Assembly: GCF_018687615.1 (NCBI RefSeq)
Contig: NZ_CP061299.1
Coordinates: forward strand, 186,001-250,000
Direction: 5' to 3'
Source of the DNA: Polynucleobacter sp. MWH-CaK5
GTDB taxonomy: Bacteria; Pseudomonadota; Gammaproteobacteria; Burkholderiales; Burkholderiaceae
Length of the DNA stretch: 64,000 nucleotides
The notes beneath the pieces are model-generated. The model was given only the letters and a program-made list of their open reading frames with translations. It made no database searches and was not told where the DNA came from. Shown one piece after another: positions 7,739 through 15,971 of this stretch. The translations under genes were made by a program, and so were the position numbers. Numbering within the stretch: position 1 is the stretch's first letter; each line of letters begins with the position of its first letter.

Positions 7739-9008
7739 TCGGCTGATAAATGCGAACCGTCTTAATGATCTGTTCATCCACCTGGATGATTTCCATGACC
7801 ACACCGCCTATTTTGACGCTCACGTTGTTGTCGGGAATGTCTTCGAGTGTCTCAATCAATAAACCATTCAAAGTCTTAGGTCCATCGGTGGGAAGATCAA
7901 GATTTAAAAGACGATTCAAATCACGCAAACTGGCAGTGCCATCTGCAATGTAGGTCTCGTCTTCAGACCATTTTGTTTTGATCGCAAGGTCTGGCAGAGA
8001 GGTTGTGAATTCACCAATCAACTCTTCTAAGATGTCTTCAATCGTCACAAGTCCTTGAACAATGCCGTATTCATCGACAACGAGTCCAATGCGTTCCTGA
8101 TTTTCTTGGAAGAATTGAAGCTGTTGCAAGACGGGGGTGCCACTTGGAATGAAATAAGGCTCGCTCAATAATTCTTTAAAGTTATCGTGCTGTAGATCTT
8201 CATCACCCAATAAGCTCAGAGCTTTTCTAACGGCCAAGATGCCAATCACTCGATCAGAGTCTTCATCGCAAACCGGTAGCTTGTTGTGATAACAGGTCTC
8301 TAGTTGATGGATTACATCTTCAATTGATTTTGAAAAATCGAGAACTTCCATGCGTGATCTTGGCGTCATCACATCATCCACCTTGATGCTTTCAAGGTTG
8401 AATAAATTAACCAAGATGCTTCTGTGTTTATTTGGAATGAAATGGGTTGACTCAAGAACGACTGAGCGCAATTCTTCTGGCGTCATTTGAGTGTTTTGAT
8501 TTGCTTTTGTGTTCACTCTTAAAACTTTGAGTAAGCCGGATACAAATAAATTGATTAACCACATCGCGGGTTTTAGGATCACGATCAAAGGTCTGATCAC
8601 CCAGCTTGTGAAAATAGCGAATCTTTCTGGATAAGTTGCGCCGATCACCTTTGGGGTGATTTCACAAAAAATAATGATCAATACAGCGGCAACACCCGTG
8701 CTGATTGAAAGAACGGAGGCGTTGTTGCCAAAAGCGTGCATGGCGATGGCAGTCAATAAAACTGGCAGGATCGTATTGACGACGTTGTTACCAATCAAGA
8801 TGACTGATAACAGTTCCTCTGTTTTTGAAAGAAGTGTTTGTGTGTTTTTTGCTCCGCGATTGCCGCGGTTAGCTAAGTGCCGGATTCTGTGACGGTTGGC
8901 TGCCATCATGCTGGTCTCAGTGATTGAGAAAAAAGCAGAAATAGCCAAAAGTAAAATTACTAAACCAACTTGCGCCCACCAAGGCCAATCATTGAGCCAC
9001 GAATCCAT
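7731..9008 (-). CDS. CNNM-family membrane protein with DUF21, CBS pair and CorC/HlyC domain
   Basis: This is an inner-membrane protein of the CNNM/CorB type, a family linked to magnesium and cobalt transport or resistance. The DUF21 membrane domain covers about residues 1-180 with four hydrophobic segments. A tandem CBS pair, beginning VDDVMTPRSRMEVLD, spans roughly 200-330. The CorC_HlyC domain follows (DGTASLRDLNRLL, TLNGLLIETLEDIP). ATG at 9008 gives 425 residues and is preceded by AAGAAAG; a TTG six codons upstream is less likely. Its stop overlaps pilB by 8 bp, so it leads the pilus operon. Transport activity itself is not proven by sequence. Confidence 0.92.
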   Translation of the reverse strand: MDSWLNDWPWWAQVGLVILLLAISAFFSITETSMMAANRHRIRHLANRGNRGAKNTQTLLSKTEELLSVILIGNNVVNTILPVLLTAIAMHAFGNNASVLSISTGVAAVLIIIFCEITPKVIGATYPERFAIFTSWVIRPLIVILKPAMWLINLFVSGLLKVLRVNTKANQNTQMTPEELRSVVLESTHFIPNKHRSILVNLFNLESIKVDDVMTPRSRMEVLDFSKSIEDVIHQLETCYHNKLPVCDEDSDRVIGILAVRKALSLLGDEDLQHDNFKELLSEPYFIPSGTPVLQQLQFFQENQERIGLVVDEYGIVQGLVTIEDILEELIGEFTTSLPDLAIKTKWSEDETYIADGTASLRDLNRLLNLDLPTDGPKTLNGLLIETLEDIPDNNVSVKIGGVVMEIIQVDEQIIKTVRIYQPND

Positions 9009-9040
9009 GAATGCTTTCTTAAGCAAAGAACATGAGGGTG

Positions 9041-9046
9041 ACTATA
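9041..9046 (-). promoter_or_regulatory. Candidate -10 box for the CNNM-pilB operon
   Basis: On the minus strand this reads TATAGT, 33 bp upstream of the CNNM start, in a 132-bp AT-rich gap. No good -35 box is seen at the right distance, so this is a weak call. Confidence 0.3.
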
Positions 9047-9108
9047 GCAAACTAAACTTGGTTTGTATTGTTAAAGCCTTACAAATACTGGTGTGAAACG
9101 CTGATTCT

Positions 9109-9130
9109 CTTGTCAGAAAGATCTGACAAG
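9109..9130 (-). terminator. Hairpin after ispB
   Basis: A perfect 8-bp inverted repeat, CTTGTCAG/CTGACAAG, has a 6-nt loop and lies 10 bp past the ispB stop. No U-run follows on the minus strand, so it may be a 3'-end stabiliser or a weak terminator. Confidence 0.4.
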
Positions 9131-9140
9131 GAAAAAAGAC

Positions 9141-10130
9141 TTAGCTTGAGCGTTTCAGCGAGTAATCACAAAGATCGATCAAACTTTGTGTCGCTGCGTT
9201 TTGAGGGAAGCATTTCAAAGATTCTCTTGCCAATTGAGCTTCACGCAAGGCTGCAGCTTCTGTGTACTTGATGGCATCAGAATTCATGATCGCTTGGTAG
9301 ACCTGTTGAAAGAGATCTTCGGGCAACTCTTCTGCTTGTTCAATCGCTGATCTGATCAAAGATTTTTGTTCGGGAGTGCCGTGATCGAGAAGATAAATCA
9401 ATGGCAAGGTTGGCTTTCCTTCGCGCAAATCATCACCAGCATTTTTGCCCATCTGTTCTGCACTGGCGGTGTAGTCAAGAATGTCATCAACTAGTTGGAA
9501 TGTGGCCCCGATGTGCTTGCCGTAAGCCTGTGCAGCAGCATATTGTTCTGGAGTGGCTTTTGCCAAAAGAGCGCCAAGAGCAGATGACGCTTCAAACAAC
9601 TTGCCAGTTTTAAAGTGAATCACTTGCATGTAACGTGCTTCATTGACATCAGGATCGTGCATGTTCATTAACTGCAACACTTCGCCTTCAGCAATTGTGT
9701 TTGTGGCATCAGCGAGTATTTCCATGATTCTGATGTCGTTGGGCGCCACCATCATCTGAAATGCTCGTGAATATAAAAAATCACCCACCAAAACACTGGC
9801 AGCGTTTCCAAATGCAGCATTGGCTGTTGCTCTGCCGCGACGTAAATGAGACTCATCCACCACATCGTCATGCAACAAGGTAGCGGTGTGGATGAATTCC
9901 ACCACGGCTGCCATGTCTAGATGATGTTTTAAGGGGGTGCCGTTTGAGATGGCCTGACTGGTTAACAGTAGGAGGGCCGGGCGTATTCTTTTGCCGCCAG
10001 CTTCAATGATGTAGGCGGAAATTTGATTAATCAGGGCTACTTCAGAGCTTAAGCGTGAGCGAATAACGTCATTCAGCGACTGCATATCGGCTGAAATAGG
10101 ACTTAAAATTGTCTGTAAGTTAGTGCTCAT
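9141..10130 (-). CDS. ispB: Polyprenyl (octaprenyl) diphosphate synthase
   Basis: This enzyme builds the long isoprenoid tail of ubiquinone from farnesyl diphosphate and isopentenyl diphosphate. Two aspartate-rich motifs bind magnesium diphosphate: DDVVD at residues 88-92 and DDILD at 215-219. The substrate-binding segment GGKRIRPAL (residues 45-53) is also clear. The 329 residues match IspB. It diverges from rplU, an arrangement common in proteobacteria, with about 195 bp between starts. The chain length of the product (C40 is usual in this group) is inferred from family and context. Confidence 0.95.
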   Translation of the reverse strand: MSTNLQTILSPISADMQSLNDVIRSRLSSEVALINQISAYIIEAGGKRIRPALLLLTSQAISNGTPLKHHLDMAAVVEFIHTATLLHDDVVDESHLRRGRATANAAFGNAASVLVGDFLYSRAFQMMVAPNDIRIMEILADATNTIAEGEVLQLMNMHDPDVNEARYMQVIHFKTGKLFEASSALGALLAKATPEQYAAAQAYGKHIGATFQLVDDILDYTASAEQMGKNAGDDLREGKPTLPLIYLLDHGTPEQKSLIRSAIEQAEELPEDLFQQVYQAIMNSDAIKYTEAAALREAQLARESLKCFPQNAATQSLIDLCDYSLKRSS

Positions 10131-10243
10131 TAACTATTTATACTTCCCTGTTTTTAACTCTTATTAGTTTAACTCATTGAATTAGTTAAGTTTTATTATA
10201 AAAAACATGAGAATGTCTCTTAGATTCATCTGAATTTTACTTT

Positions 10244-10272
10244 TTGACTAGAAATATAGCTAGAGCTATAAT
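10244..10272 (+). promoter_or_regulatory. Strong sigma-70 promoter of rplU-rpmA
   Basis: The -35 box TTGACT (10244-10249) and a perfect -10 box TATAAT (10267-10272) are separated by exactly 17 bp. Transcription should start near 10279 and leave a leader of about 47 nt. The leader contains a GC-rich imperfect hairpin around the two CACG/CGTG half-sites at 10284-10301, which could be a control site for L21, though nothing proves this. Confidence 0.85.
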
Positions 10273-10325
10273 TTAGGGCTCTACACGGCACGGGGTCGTG
10301 TGGATATTTATAGAAAGATTTCAAT

Positions 10326-10637
10326 ATGTACGCGGTCATAAAAACCGGTGGCAAACAATACAAGGTTGCTGCTGGTGAAAAATTGAAAATAGAACAGATA
10401 CCAGCGGATGTAGGCAGTGAAATCACTATTGACCAAGTTCTCGCCGTAGGCGAAGGCGAATCACTGAAGTTTGGTGAGCCATTGGTGAGTGGTGCAACTG
10501 TTAAAGCCACTGTTATTTCTCAGGGTCGTCATGACAAAGTGAAGATTTTTAAGATGCGTCGACGCAAGCATTACCAAAAGCGTCAAGGACATCGTCAGAA
10601 CTTTACTGAGATTTTGATTAACACGATCAAGGCCTAA
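10326..10637 (+). CDS. rplU: 50S ribosomal protein L21
   Basis: L21 binds 23S rRNA in the large subunit. The 103 residues are the full family length. The start MYAVIKTGGKQYKV and the C-terminal MRRRKHYQKRQGHRQ are diagnostic. It is the first gene of a strong-promoter unit with rpmA, which follows after 21 bp. It is transcribed divergently from ispB. Confidence 0.99.
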   Translation: MYAVIKTGGKQYKVAAGEKLKIEQIPADVGSEITIDQVLAVGEGESLKFGEPLVSGATVKATVISQGRHDKVKIFKMRRRKHYQKRQGHRQNFTEILINTIKA

Positions 10638-10658
10638 TAGGCAGAGGCGGAGTAGAAA

Positions 10659-10919
10659 ATGGCACAGAAAAAAGGCGGCGGTTCCACACGTAACGGCCGT
10701 GACTCAGAGTCAAAACGATTAGGCGTTAAAGTTTATGGCGGTCAAGCCATCAACGCAGGCGGCATCATTATTCGTCAACGCGGTACACGCGTTCACCCAG
10801 GTGTGAACGTTGGTTGTGGCAAAGATCACACATTGTTCGCATTGGTAGATGGTCATGTTCAATTTGGCGTTAAAGGTGCAGATAAGAAATCATTCGTTTC
10901 TGTACTTCCGACAGCTTAA
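10659..10919 (+). CDS. rpmA: 50S ribosomal protein L27
   Basis: L27 reaches toward the peptidyl transferase centre through its flexible N-terminus. The 86 residues begin MAQKKGGGSTRNGRDS with no cleavable leader of the Firmicutes type, and the conserved RQRGTRVHPG and GCGKDHTLFA segments follow. A ribosome-binding site (GGCGGAG) precedes ATG at 10659. An intrinsic terminator follows 43 bp after the stop. Confidence 0.99.
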   Translation: MAQKKGGGSTRNGRDSESKRLGVKVYGGQAINAGGIIIRQRGTRVHPGVNVGCGKDHTLFALVDGHVQFGVKGADKKSFVSVLPTA

Positions 10920-10962
10920 TTAGCCTTAACTGAGATAACGAAGAACATTCAGAACTCAGCAT

Positions 10963-10992
10963 AAGGCCTCGCCAAATAGCGAGGCCTTTTTT
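10963..10992 (+). terminator. Intrinsic terminator between rpmA and obgE
   Basis: A perfect 10-bp stem, AAGGCCTCGC/GCGAGGCCTT, has a 6-nt loop (10973-10978) and ends in six T (10987-10992). It ends only 10 bp before the obgE start codon. Confidence 0.9.
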
Positions 10993-11002
10993 ATTGGATC
11001 TT

Positions 11003-12097
11003 ATGAAATTTATCGACGAAGCTCGTATTGAAGTAGTGGCAGGCCATGGCGGCTCTGGAAGCGCTTCGATGCGTCGCGAAAAATTTATTGAATTTGGCGG
11101 ACCAGATGGTGGTGATGGCGGTCGAGGCGGTAGCGTTTACGCCATCGCTGATCGAAACATCAATACCTTGGTGGATTATCGTTTTGCCAAAAAACATTTA
11201 GCGCAAAATGGTGAGCCAGGTAGAGGCGCCGATTGTTATGGTCGCGCAGGTGAAGATATTGAATTGCGCATGCCAGTGGGCACCATCATTCATGAGATGG
11301 ATACCAATGAAGTCATCGCAGATTTAACTTATCACGGTCAGCGTTTGTGTTTGGCCAAAGGTGGAGCCGGTGGTTGGGGAAATTTACATTTCAAGAGCAG
11401 TACCAATCGTGCGCCAAGACAAAAGACCAGTGGTTTGCCTGGTGAAGAACACAAACTCAGATTAGAACTAAAGGTGTTGGCTGATGTTGGATTGTTGGGT
11501 ATGCCTAATGCTGGCAAGTCAACATTGATCACAGCAGTCTCGAATGCACGACCTAAGATTGCAGACTATCCCTTCACAACTTTGCATCCTAATTTAGGTG
11601 TTGTGCGAGTAGGCGCTGAGCGAAGCTTTGTGATTGCTGATATTCCAGGATTGATTGAAGGTGCAGCAGAAGGTGCTGGCCTTGGGCATCGTTTCTTGCG
11701 ACATTTACAGCGTACCAATTTGTTATTGCATTTGGTCGATATGGCTCCATTTGATGACAATGTCGATATTGTTGGAGAAGCCAAAGCGATTGTGAATGAG
11801 TTGAAGAAATACGATGAGTCTTTGTATGACAAACCTCGTTGGTTGGTTTTGAACAAGGTCGACATGATTCCTACTGAGGAACGTGCTACCAAAATCAAAG
11901 CTTTCATCAAGGCTTATGGTTGGAAAGGCCCTGTCTTTGAAATCTCAGCTTTGACTGGAGAAGGTTGCCAACAACTTTGTTATGCCATTCAGACCGATTT
12001 GGATGCTAAAAAAGCCCAGCGAGATGAGGCCGAAGAACATGATGCTGATCCTCGTTTTCAGAATCAAGATTTGGATGACGACGAAATTAACGACTAA
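11003..12097 (+). CDS. obgE: GTPase ObgE/CgtA
   Basis: Obg is an essential GTPase tied to 50S ribosome assembly, the stringent response and chromosome segregation. The glycine-rich Obg fold covers residues 1-158 (GHGGSGS, GGPDGGDGGRGGSV). The G domain follows, with G1 GMPNAGKS at 166-173, G3 DIPGLIEGA, G4 NKVD and G5 SALTGEG. An acidic tail ends the 364 residues. ATG at 11003 has only a weak GGA upstream. A strong terminator lies just before the gene, so expression probably depends on read-through or on a promoter I cannot see. Confidence 0.97.
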   Translation: MKFIDEARIEVVAGHGGSGSASMRREKFIEFGGPDGGDGGRGGSVYAIADRNINTLVDYRFAKKHLAQNGEPGRGADCYGRAGEDIELRMPVGTIIHEMDTNEVIADLTYHGQRLCLAKGGAGGWGNLHFKSSTNRAPRQKTSGLPGEEHKLRLELKVLADVGLLGMPNAGKSTLITAVSNARPKIADYPFTTLHPNLGVVRVGAERSFVIADIPGLIEGAAEGAGLGHRFLRHLQRTNLLLHLVDMAPFDDNVDIVGEAKAIVNELKKYDESLYDKPRWLVLNKVDMIPTEERATKIKAFIKAYGWKGPVFEISALTGEGCQQLCYAIQTDLDAKKAQRDEAEEHDADPRFQNQDLDDDEIND

Positions 12098-12124
12098 AAA
12101 ATATATGTATTCAAGGAGTGCCTG

Positions 12125-12916
12125 GTGAGCAAAGCAATACAAGATGCCGATTGCATCGTGATCAAAGTGGGTTCAACACTGGTGACCAATCGTGGTCAGG
12201 GACTTGATCATGCGGCGATTGGTCGTTGGGCTGCTCAAATGGCTGAATTGCGTGCGATGGGCAAGCAAGTGGTGATGGTCAGTTCCGGTGCGATTGCAGA
12301 GGGCATGCAACGCTTGAATTGGACCAAGCGTCCTACCGATATTCATGAATTACAAGCTGCAGCTGCTGTTGGTCAAATGGGTTTGGTGCAAGTGTATGAA
12401 ACTTGTTTTGCTCAATACGGAATTAGAACGGCACAAGTGTTGCTCACCAATGCTGACTTGGCAGATGAGCAAAGAAATCAAAATGCACGCATGACTTTAT
12501 TGACTCTTTTAAAGCATGGTGTGGTACCTATCATCAATGAAAACGACACAGTGGTCACTGATGAAATCAAATTTGGTGACAACGATACTTTAGGTGCTTT
12601 GGTGACCAATTTGATTGAAGCGGATGCTTTGATTATTTTGACTGATCAGGGTGGCTTATTCAGCGCTGATCCACGCAGCGATTCAAATGCACATTTGATT
12701 CAAGAAGCACAAGCGGGTGACCCTGCTTTAGAAAAAATGGCCGGTGGTGCAGGCAGTGATATTGGTAAAGGTGGCATGCTCACTAAGGTGTTGGCAGCAA
12801 AGGTTGCTGCTCAGTCTGGGGCTGACACTGTGATTGCTTCTGGTCTTGAAGACAATGTTTTGGTTCGTCTGGCTAAAGGAGAACCTATCGGCTCTCAGCT
12901 CACAGCTAAGAAGTGA
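12125..12916 (+). CDS. proB: Glutamate 5-kinase without PUA domain
   Basis: ProB makes gamma-glutamyl phosphate, the first step of proline synthesis; ProA later in this window takes the next step. The 263 residues are a complete amino-acid-kinase domain: VIKVGSTLVT, VSSGAIAEGM, INENDTVVTDEIKFGDND and GKGGMLTKVLAA are all present. The usual C-terminal PUA domain of about 100 residues is absent, and no remnant lies downstream. The start is GTG at 12125 after a strong AAGGAG site, 27 bp past obgE, so the two probably share a transcript. Confidence 0.95.
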   Translation: MSKAIQDADCIVIKVGSTLVTNRGQGLDHAAIGRWAAQMAELRAMGKQVVMVSSGAIAEGMQRLNWTKRPTDIHELQAAAAVGQMGLVQVYETCFAQYGIRTAQVLLTNADLADEQRNQNARMTLLTLLKHGVVPIINENDTVVTDEIKFGDNDTLGALVTNLIEADALIILTDQGGLFSADPRSDSNAHLIQEAQAGDPALEKMAGGAGSDIGKGGMLTKVLAAKVAAQSGADTVIASGLEDNVLVRLAKGEPIGSQLTAKK

Positions 12917-12939
12917 GCAAGTCTAAATAAATCTTAAGC

Positions 12940-13470
12940 TTAAGGTTGTAGCAAAGGAATAATTTCTTTTGCGCTTCTGCGTGGAATCGCATTGTCACAA
13001 AAGGCATCCTTGACCAAGGCTGCGTGATAAGAGTTATAGCTGGTGTTCTTAATCACTTGCCAACGACTGTTAGCAGTTTTATGCCAAGCACCATCTTTTT
13101 GCATGGTCGCATACAGGCGCCACTCATATTTTTCGCAACGAATTCCTTCGTAACTAACTTGTTGGGCGCCACTGGGTGAAGTGATGACAACAACATAGCG
13201 AATCACTTCATCTTTGCCAAAAGCAATCGAAGGTGCATCTAAAGCAAATTTCAGTTGAGTAGTAGCTGAAACGTAAAAAGATTTGAGATCTTTTGATGGG
13301 GGTGCTGTCGGAATCTTGACTTCAGTCTCTTCCCAAAATCGAGGAGCATCCGGATCATTTTCATCTGCAGGATCAGCTGTTCTGTATTGAGCGTGAGCAG
13401 TGATGCTCATCATGACTGATAAGCTCAAAAGAACTTTAAAAATAGTCTTAAAAATTGAATGTTGGCTCAA
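12940..13470 (-). CDS. CNP1-like exported protein
   Basis: This 176-residue protein belongs to the CNP1-like family of betaproteobacteria, of unknown function. A signal peptide covers residues 1-27, with likely cleavage after AHA. The mature part contains FWEETEVKIP, the EGIRCEKYEWRLYA segment and a late cysteine in KDAFCDN; the two cysteines could form a disulfide in the periplasm. The start is TTG at 13470, overlapping the rppH stop as TTGA. The pairing with rppH is typical of Burkholderiales. Confidence 0.85.
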   Translation of the reverse strand: MSQHSIFKTIFKVLLSLSVMMSITAHAQYRTADPADENDPDAPRFWEETEVKIPTAPPSKDLKSFYVSATTQLKFALDAPSIAFGKDEVIRYVVVITSPSGAQQVSYEGIRCEKYEWRLYATMQKDGAWHKTANSRWQVIKNTSYNSYHAALVKDAFCDNAIPRRSAKEIIPLLQP

Positions 13471-14057
13471 GAGGGCTCCGAATCTTGTTTGGACTCATGT
13501 AATGGGGATTTATAAAGATCTAACGGTGAACCCCAAGGCATCATCATCATGCGCGGTCCGCGCGAGATATACCTGGCCAACTCCGATAAGGCCAATTCAT
13601 ATACTTCGCGTTTGAAATCAATCACCACATCCAACGGAATCCAATAAGGACTCCAGCGCCAAGCATCAAATTCTGGGTGGTCTGTGGCTCGCAAACAAAC
13701 GTCGCTGTCACGACCCACCATGCGTAAAAGGAACCAAATTTGCTTTTGGCCACGGTAAGCTTGGCGTGTTGAGCGACGGGCAGTGTTTGCTGCAGATGGA
13801 CGACGCAAAAACTCCTGTGGCACGTCATAACGTAGCCATTCACGGGTTCGTCCAATAATTTGGACGTGTTGCGGCTCTAGACCGATCTCCTCATGCAACT
13901 CGCGATACATTGCCTGCTCTGGGTTTTCACCGTGTTGGATACCACCTTGTGGGAACTGCCAAGAGTGCTGGCCAACACGTTTCCCCCAAAATACTTCGTT
14001 GCGTTGATTGAGTAGAACGATGCCGACGTTGGGTCTGTACCCTTCTCTGTCGAGCAT
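13467..14057 (-). CDS. rppH: RNA pyrophosphohydrolase RppH
   Basis: RppH converts 5'-triphosphate mRNA ends to monophosphate and so opens RNAs to RNase E decay. The N-terminus MLDREGYRPNVGIVLLN is diagnostic. The Nudix box is GGIQHGE, then seven residues, then RELHEEIGL, near residues 38-60. The C-terminal third (WPLDV-type segment, WIPLDVVIDFKREVY) is also conserved. The length of 196 residues is usual for betaproteobacteria. It diverges from proS across an 84-bp gap that holds two short palindromes (14088-14101 and 14106-14115). Confidence 0.97.
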   Translation of the reverse strand: MLDREGYRPNVGIVLLNQRNEVFWGKRVGQHSWQFPQGGIQHGENPEQAMYRELHEEIGLEPQHVQIIGRTREWLRYDVPQEFLRRPSAANTARRSTRQAYRGQKQIWFLLRMVGRDSDVCLRATDHPEFDAWRWSPYWIPLDVVIDFKREVYELALSELARYISRGPRMMMMPWGSPLDLYKSPLHESKQDSEPS

Positions 14058-14141
14058 ATTCGTGCCTTAATCCTTTAATCCTTTAAAATCAATAAATTGA
14101 TTATAGCTATATAGCCTATCCATTATTTTATAAAGTGAACC

Positions 14142-15875
14142 ATGAAAGCCAGTCAATTTTTTATCCGTACCTTAAAAGAAGCCCCAGCCGATGCGGAAAT
14201 CGTTTCCCACAAGCTCATGATGCGTGCTGGCTTGATACGAAAGCTGGGCGCCGGCATCTACAACTATATGCCTATGGGTCTTAAGGTTATTAGGAAGGTC
14301 GAGGGCATCATCCGTGAAGAGATGGACAAGGCTGGAGCCGTTGAGCTTTTAATGCCAGTGGTTCAGCCAGCTGAACTATGGCAAGAAACAGGTCGTTGGG
14401 ACAAGATGGGCCCAGAGCTATTGCGCATCAAAGACCGTCATGACCGCGACTTTTTGATTCAGCCTACTTCTGAAGAAGTGGTGACTGACATTGCTCGTCA
14501 TGAAATCAAGAGTTACAAGCAGTTACCCGTCAATTTTTATCAAATTCAAACAAAATTCAGAGATGAGCGTCGTCCACGCTTTGGCATCATGCGCGGTCGT
14601 GAGTTCAGCATGAAAGACGCTTATTCTTTTGACAGAGATGTTGAAGGCATGAAAGTGTCTTACGCCAAAATGTTTGATGCTTATACCCGTATTTTCCAGC
14701 GCTTAGGACTCAACTTCAGAGCCGTTAATGCAGATAACGGTGCCATTGGTGGCACAGGCAGTCAAGAGTTCCACGTGATCGCAGATACGGGAGAGGATGC
14801 CATTGCATACTGCCCAAGTTCTGACTATGCAGCAAATATTGAAACTGCAGAAGCGCTTTCATTGATTGCAAGCAGAGGTACTGCTACTCAAGCAATGGCC
14901 TTAACCCCGACACCTGGTCAGGTGAAGTGTGAAGAGGTGGCGCAATTCTTAAAGTGTTCGATTGAGAAAACAGTTAAGTCAATTGTCTTGGCGGTTGATC
15001 AAGAAGAGAGTGCGAAGCTATTTTTATTATTGATTCGTGGCGATCATGAATTAAATGAAATCAAAGCAAGCAAAGTGCCAGGCTTAACAGACTTCCGTTT
15101 TGCCACAGAAGCAGAGATCATTGAGTATTTTGGTACTCCTCCTGGCTATTTAGGCCCAGTGAAATTGAATAAGCCATTGACCATTGTGGCCGATAGAACA
15201 GTTGCCAATATGAGCGATTTCATTTGCGGCGCTAATCAAGAAGGCCATCATTTAACAGGTGTTAATTGGGGTCGTGATTTACCTGAGCCAATCGTTGCTG
15301 ATTTGCGCAACGTGATTGCTGGTGATGCATCACCAGACGGTAAGGGTGTTCTAGAAATTTGTCGTGGTATTGAAGTGGGCCATGTGTTTCAGCTAGGTAC
15401 CCGTTATTCAGAGTCGATGAATGCTGTTTATTTGGATGAAAAAGGTCAGTCTCAACCAATGGTGATGGGTTGTTATGGCATTGGGGTGACTCGTTTATTG
15501 GGTGCTGCGATTGAGCAACGTTTTGATGATCGCGGCATCATGTGGCCAGTATCGATTGCACCGTTCCAAGTGGTTTTGTGCCCAATGGGTTATGACCGTT
15601 CTGACATGGTTCGCGAAGCTGCTGACAAACTCTACCAAGACTTAATGTCTGCAGGCATCGAGGTGATCTTGGATGATCGCGGCGAGCGTCCAGGCGCGAT
15701 GTTTGCAGATTGGGAATTGATCGGCGTGCCATACCGTGTGGTGATTGGTGAGCGTGGCTTGAAGGAAGGTCAGTTGGAGTTTCAAGCTCGCACCGATGCT
15801 GAGGCATCAGTGATACCAGTTGGTGATGTGGCTAAAAAAGTGACTGATTTGGTGAAAGCTCAATTAGCATCTTGA
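14142..15875 (+). CDS. proS: Prolyl-tRNA synthetase
   Basis: This class II synthetase charges tRNA-Pro in the cytoplasm. It has 577 residues and the bacterial three-part layout. The catalytic core carries motif 2 (FRDERRPRFGIMRGREFSMKD is the region) and motif 3 (GIGVTRLLGAAIEQ). The YbaK-like editing insert spans roughly residues 225-385 and includes GDHELNEIKASK. A C-terminal anticodon-binding domain closes the protein (DDRGERPGAMFADWELIG). ATG at 14142 is the natural family start. Confidence 0.98.
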   Translation: MKASQFFIRTLKEAPADAEIVSHKLMMRAGLIRKLGAGIYNYMPMGLKVIRKVEGIIREEMDKAGAVELLMPVVQPAELWQETGRWDKMGPELLRIKDRHDRDFLIQPTSEEVVTDIARHEIKSYKQLPVNFYQIQTKFRDERRPRFGIMRGREFSMKDAYSFDRDVEGMKVSYAKMFDAYTRIFQRLGLNFRAVNADNGAIGGTGSQEFHVIADTGEDAIAYCPSSDYAANIETAEALSLIASRGTATQAMALTPTPGQVKCEEVAQFLKCSIEKTVKSIVLAVDQEESAKLFLLLIRGDHELNEIKASKVPGLTDFRFATEAEIIEYFGTPPGYLGPVKLNKPLTIVADRTVANMSDFICGANQEGHHLTGVNWGRDLPEPIVADLRNVIAGDASPDGKGVLEICRGIEVGHVFQLGTRYSESMNAVYLDEKGQSQPMVMGCYGIGVTRLLGAAIEQRFDDRGIMWPVSIAPFQVVLCPMGYDRSDMVREAADKLYQDLMSAGIEVILDDRGERPGAMFADWELIGVPYRVVIGERGLKEGQLEFQARTDAEASVIPVGDVAKKVTDLVKAQLAS

Positions 15876-15905
15876 GGATTCATTCAAATCAAAAGTAAGG
15901 CCCAC

Positions 15906-15935
15906 AAAAAAGCCAGATCATTGATCTGGCTTTTT
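15906..15935. terminator. Bidirectional terminator between proS and ffh
   Basis: A 13-bp perfect stem, core AGCCAGATC/GATCTGGCT, has a 3-nt loop and is flanked by A-runs on the left and T-runs on the right. It can stop transcription from both convergent genes. Confidence 0.92.
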
Positions 15936-15971
15936 GTTTGGATGCTTAAGTGAAAGTTAAGTGAAAAATAT

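Noticed and set aside
12933..12944. Perfect 12-bp palindrome CTTAAGCTTAAG between proB and the CNP1 gene
   Set aside because: It overlaps the CNP1 stop codon, is AT-rich and lacks a T-run; chance or a minor site.
14088..14115. Two palindromes in the rppH-proS gap as an operator
   Set aside because: Both are AT-rich and short, with no known regulator; kept only as a note in the rppH entry.
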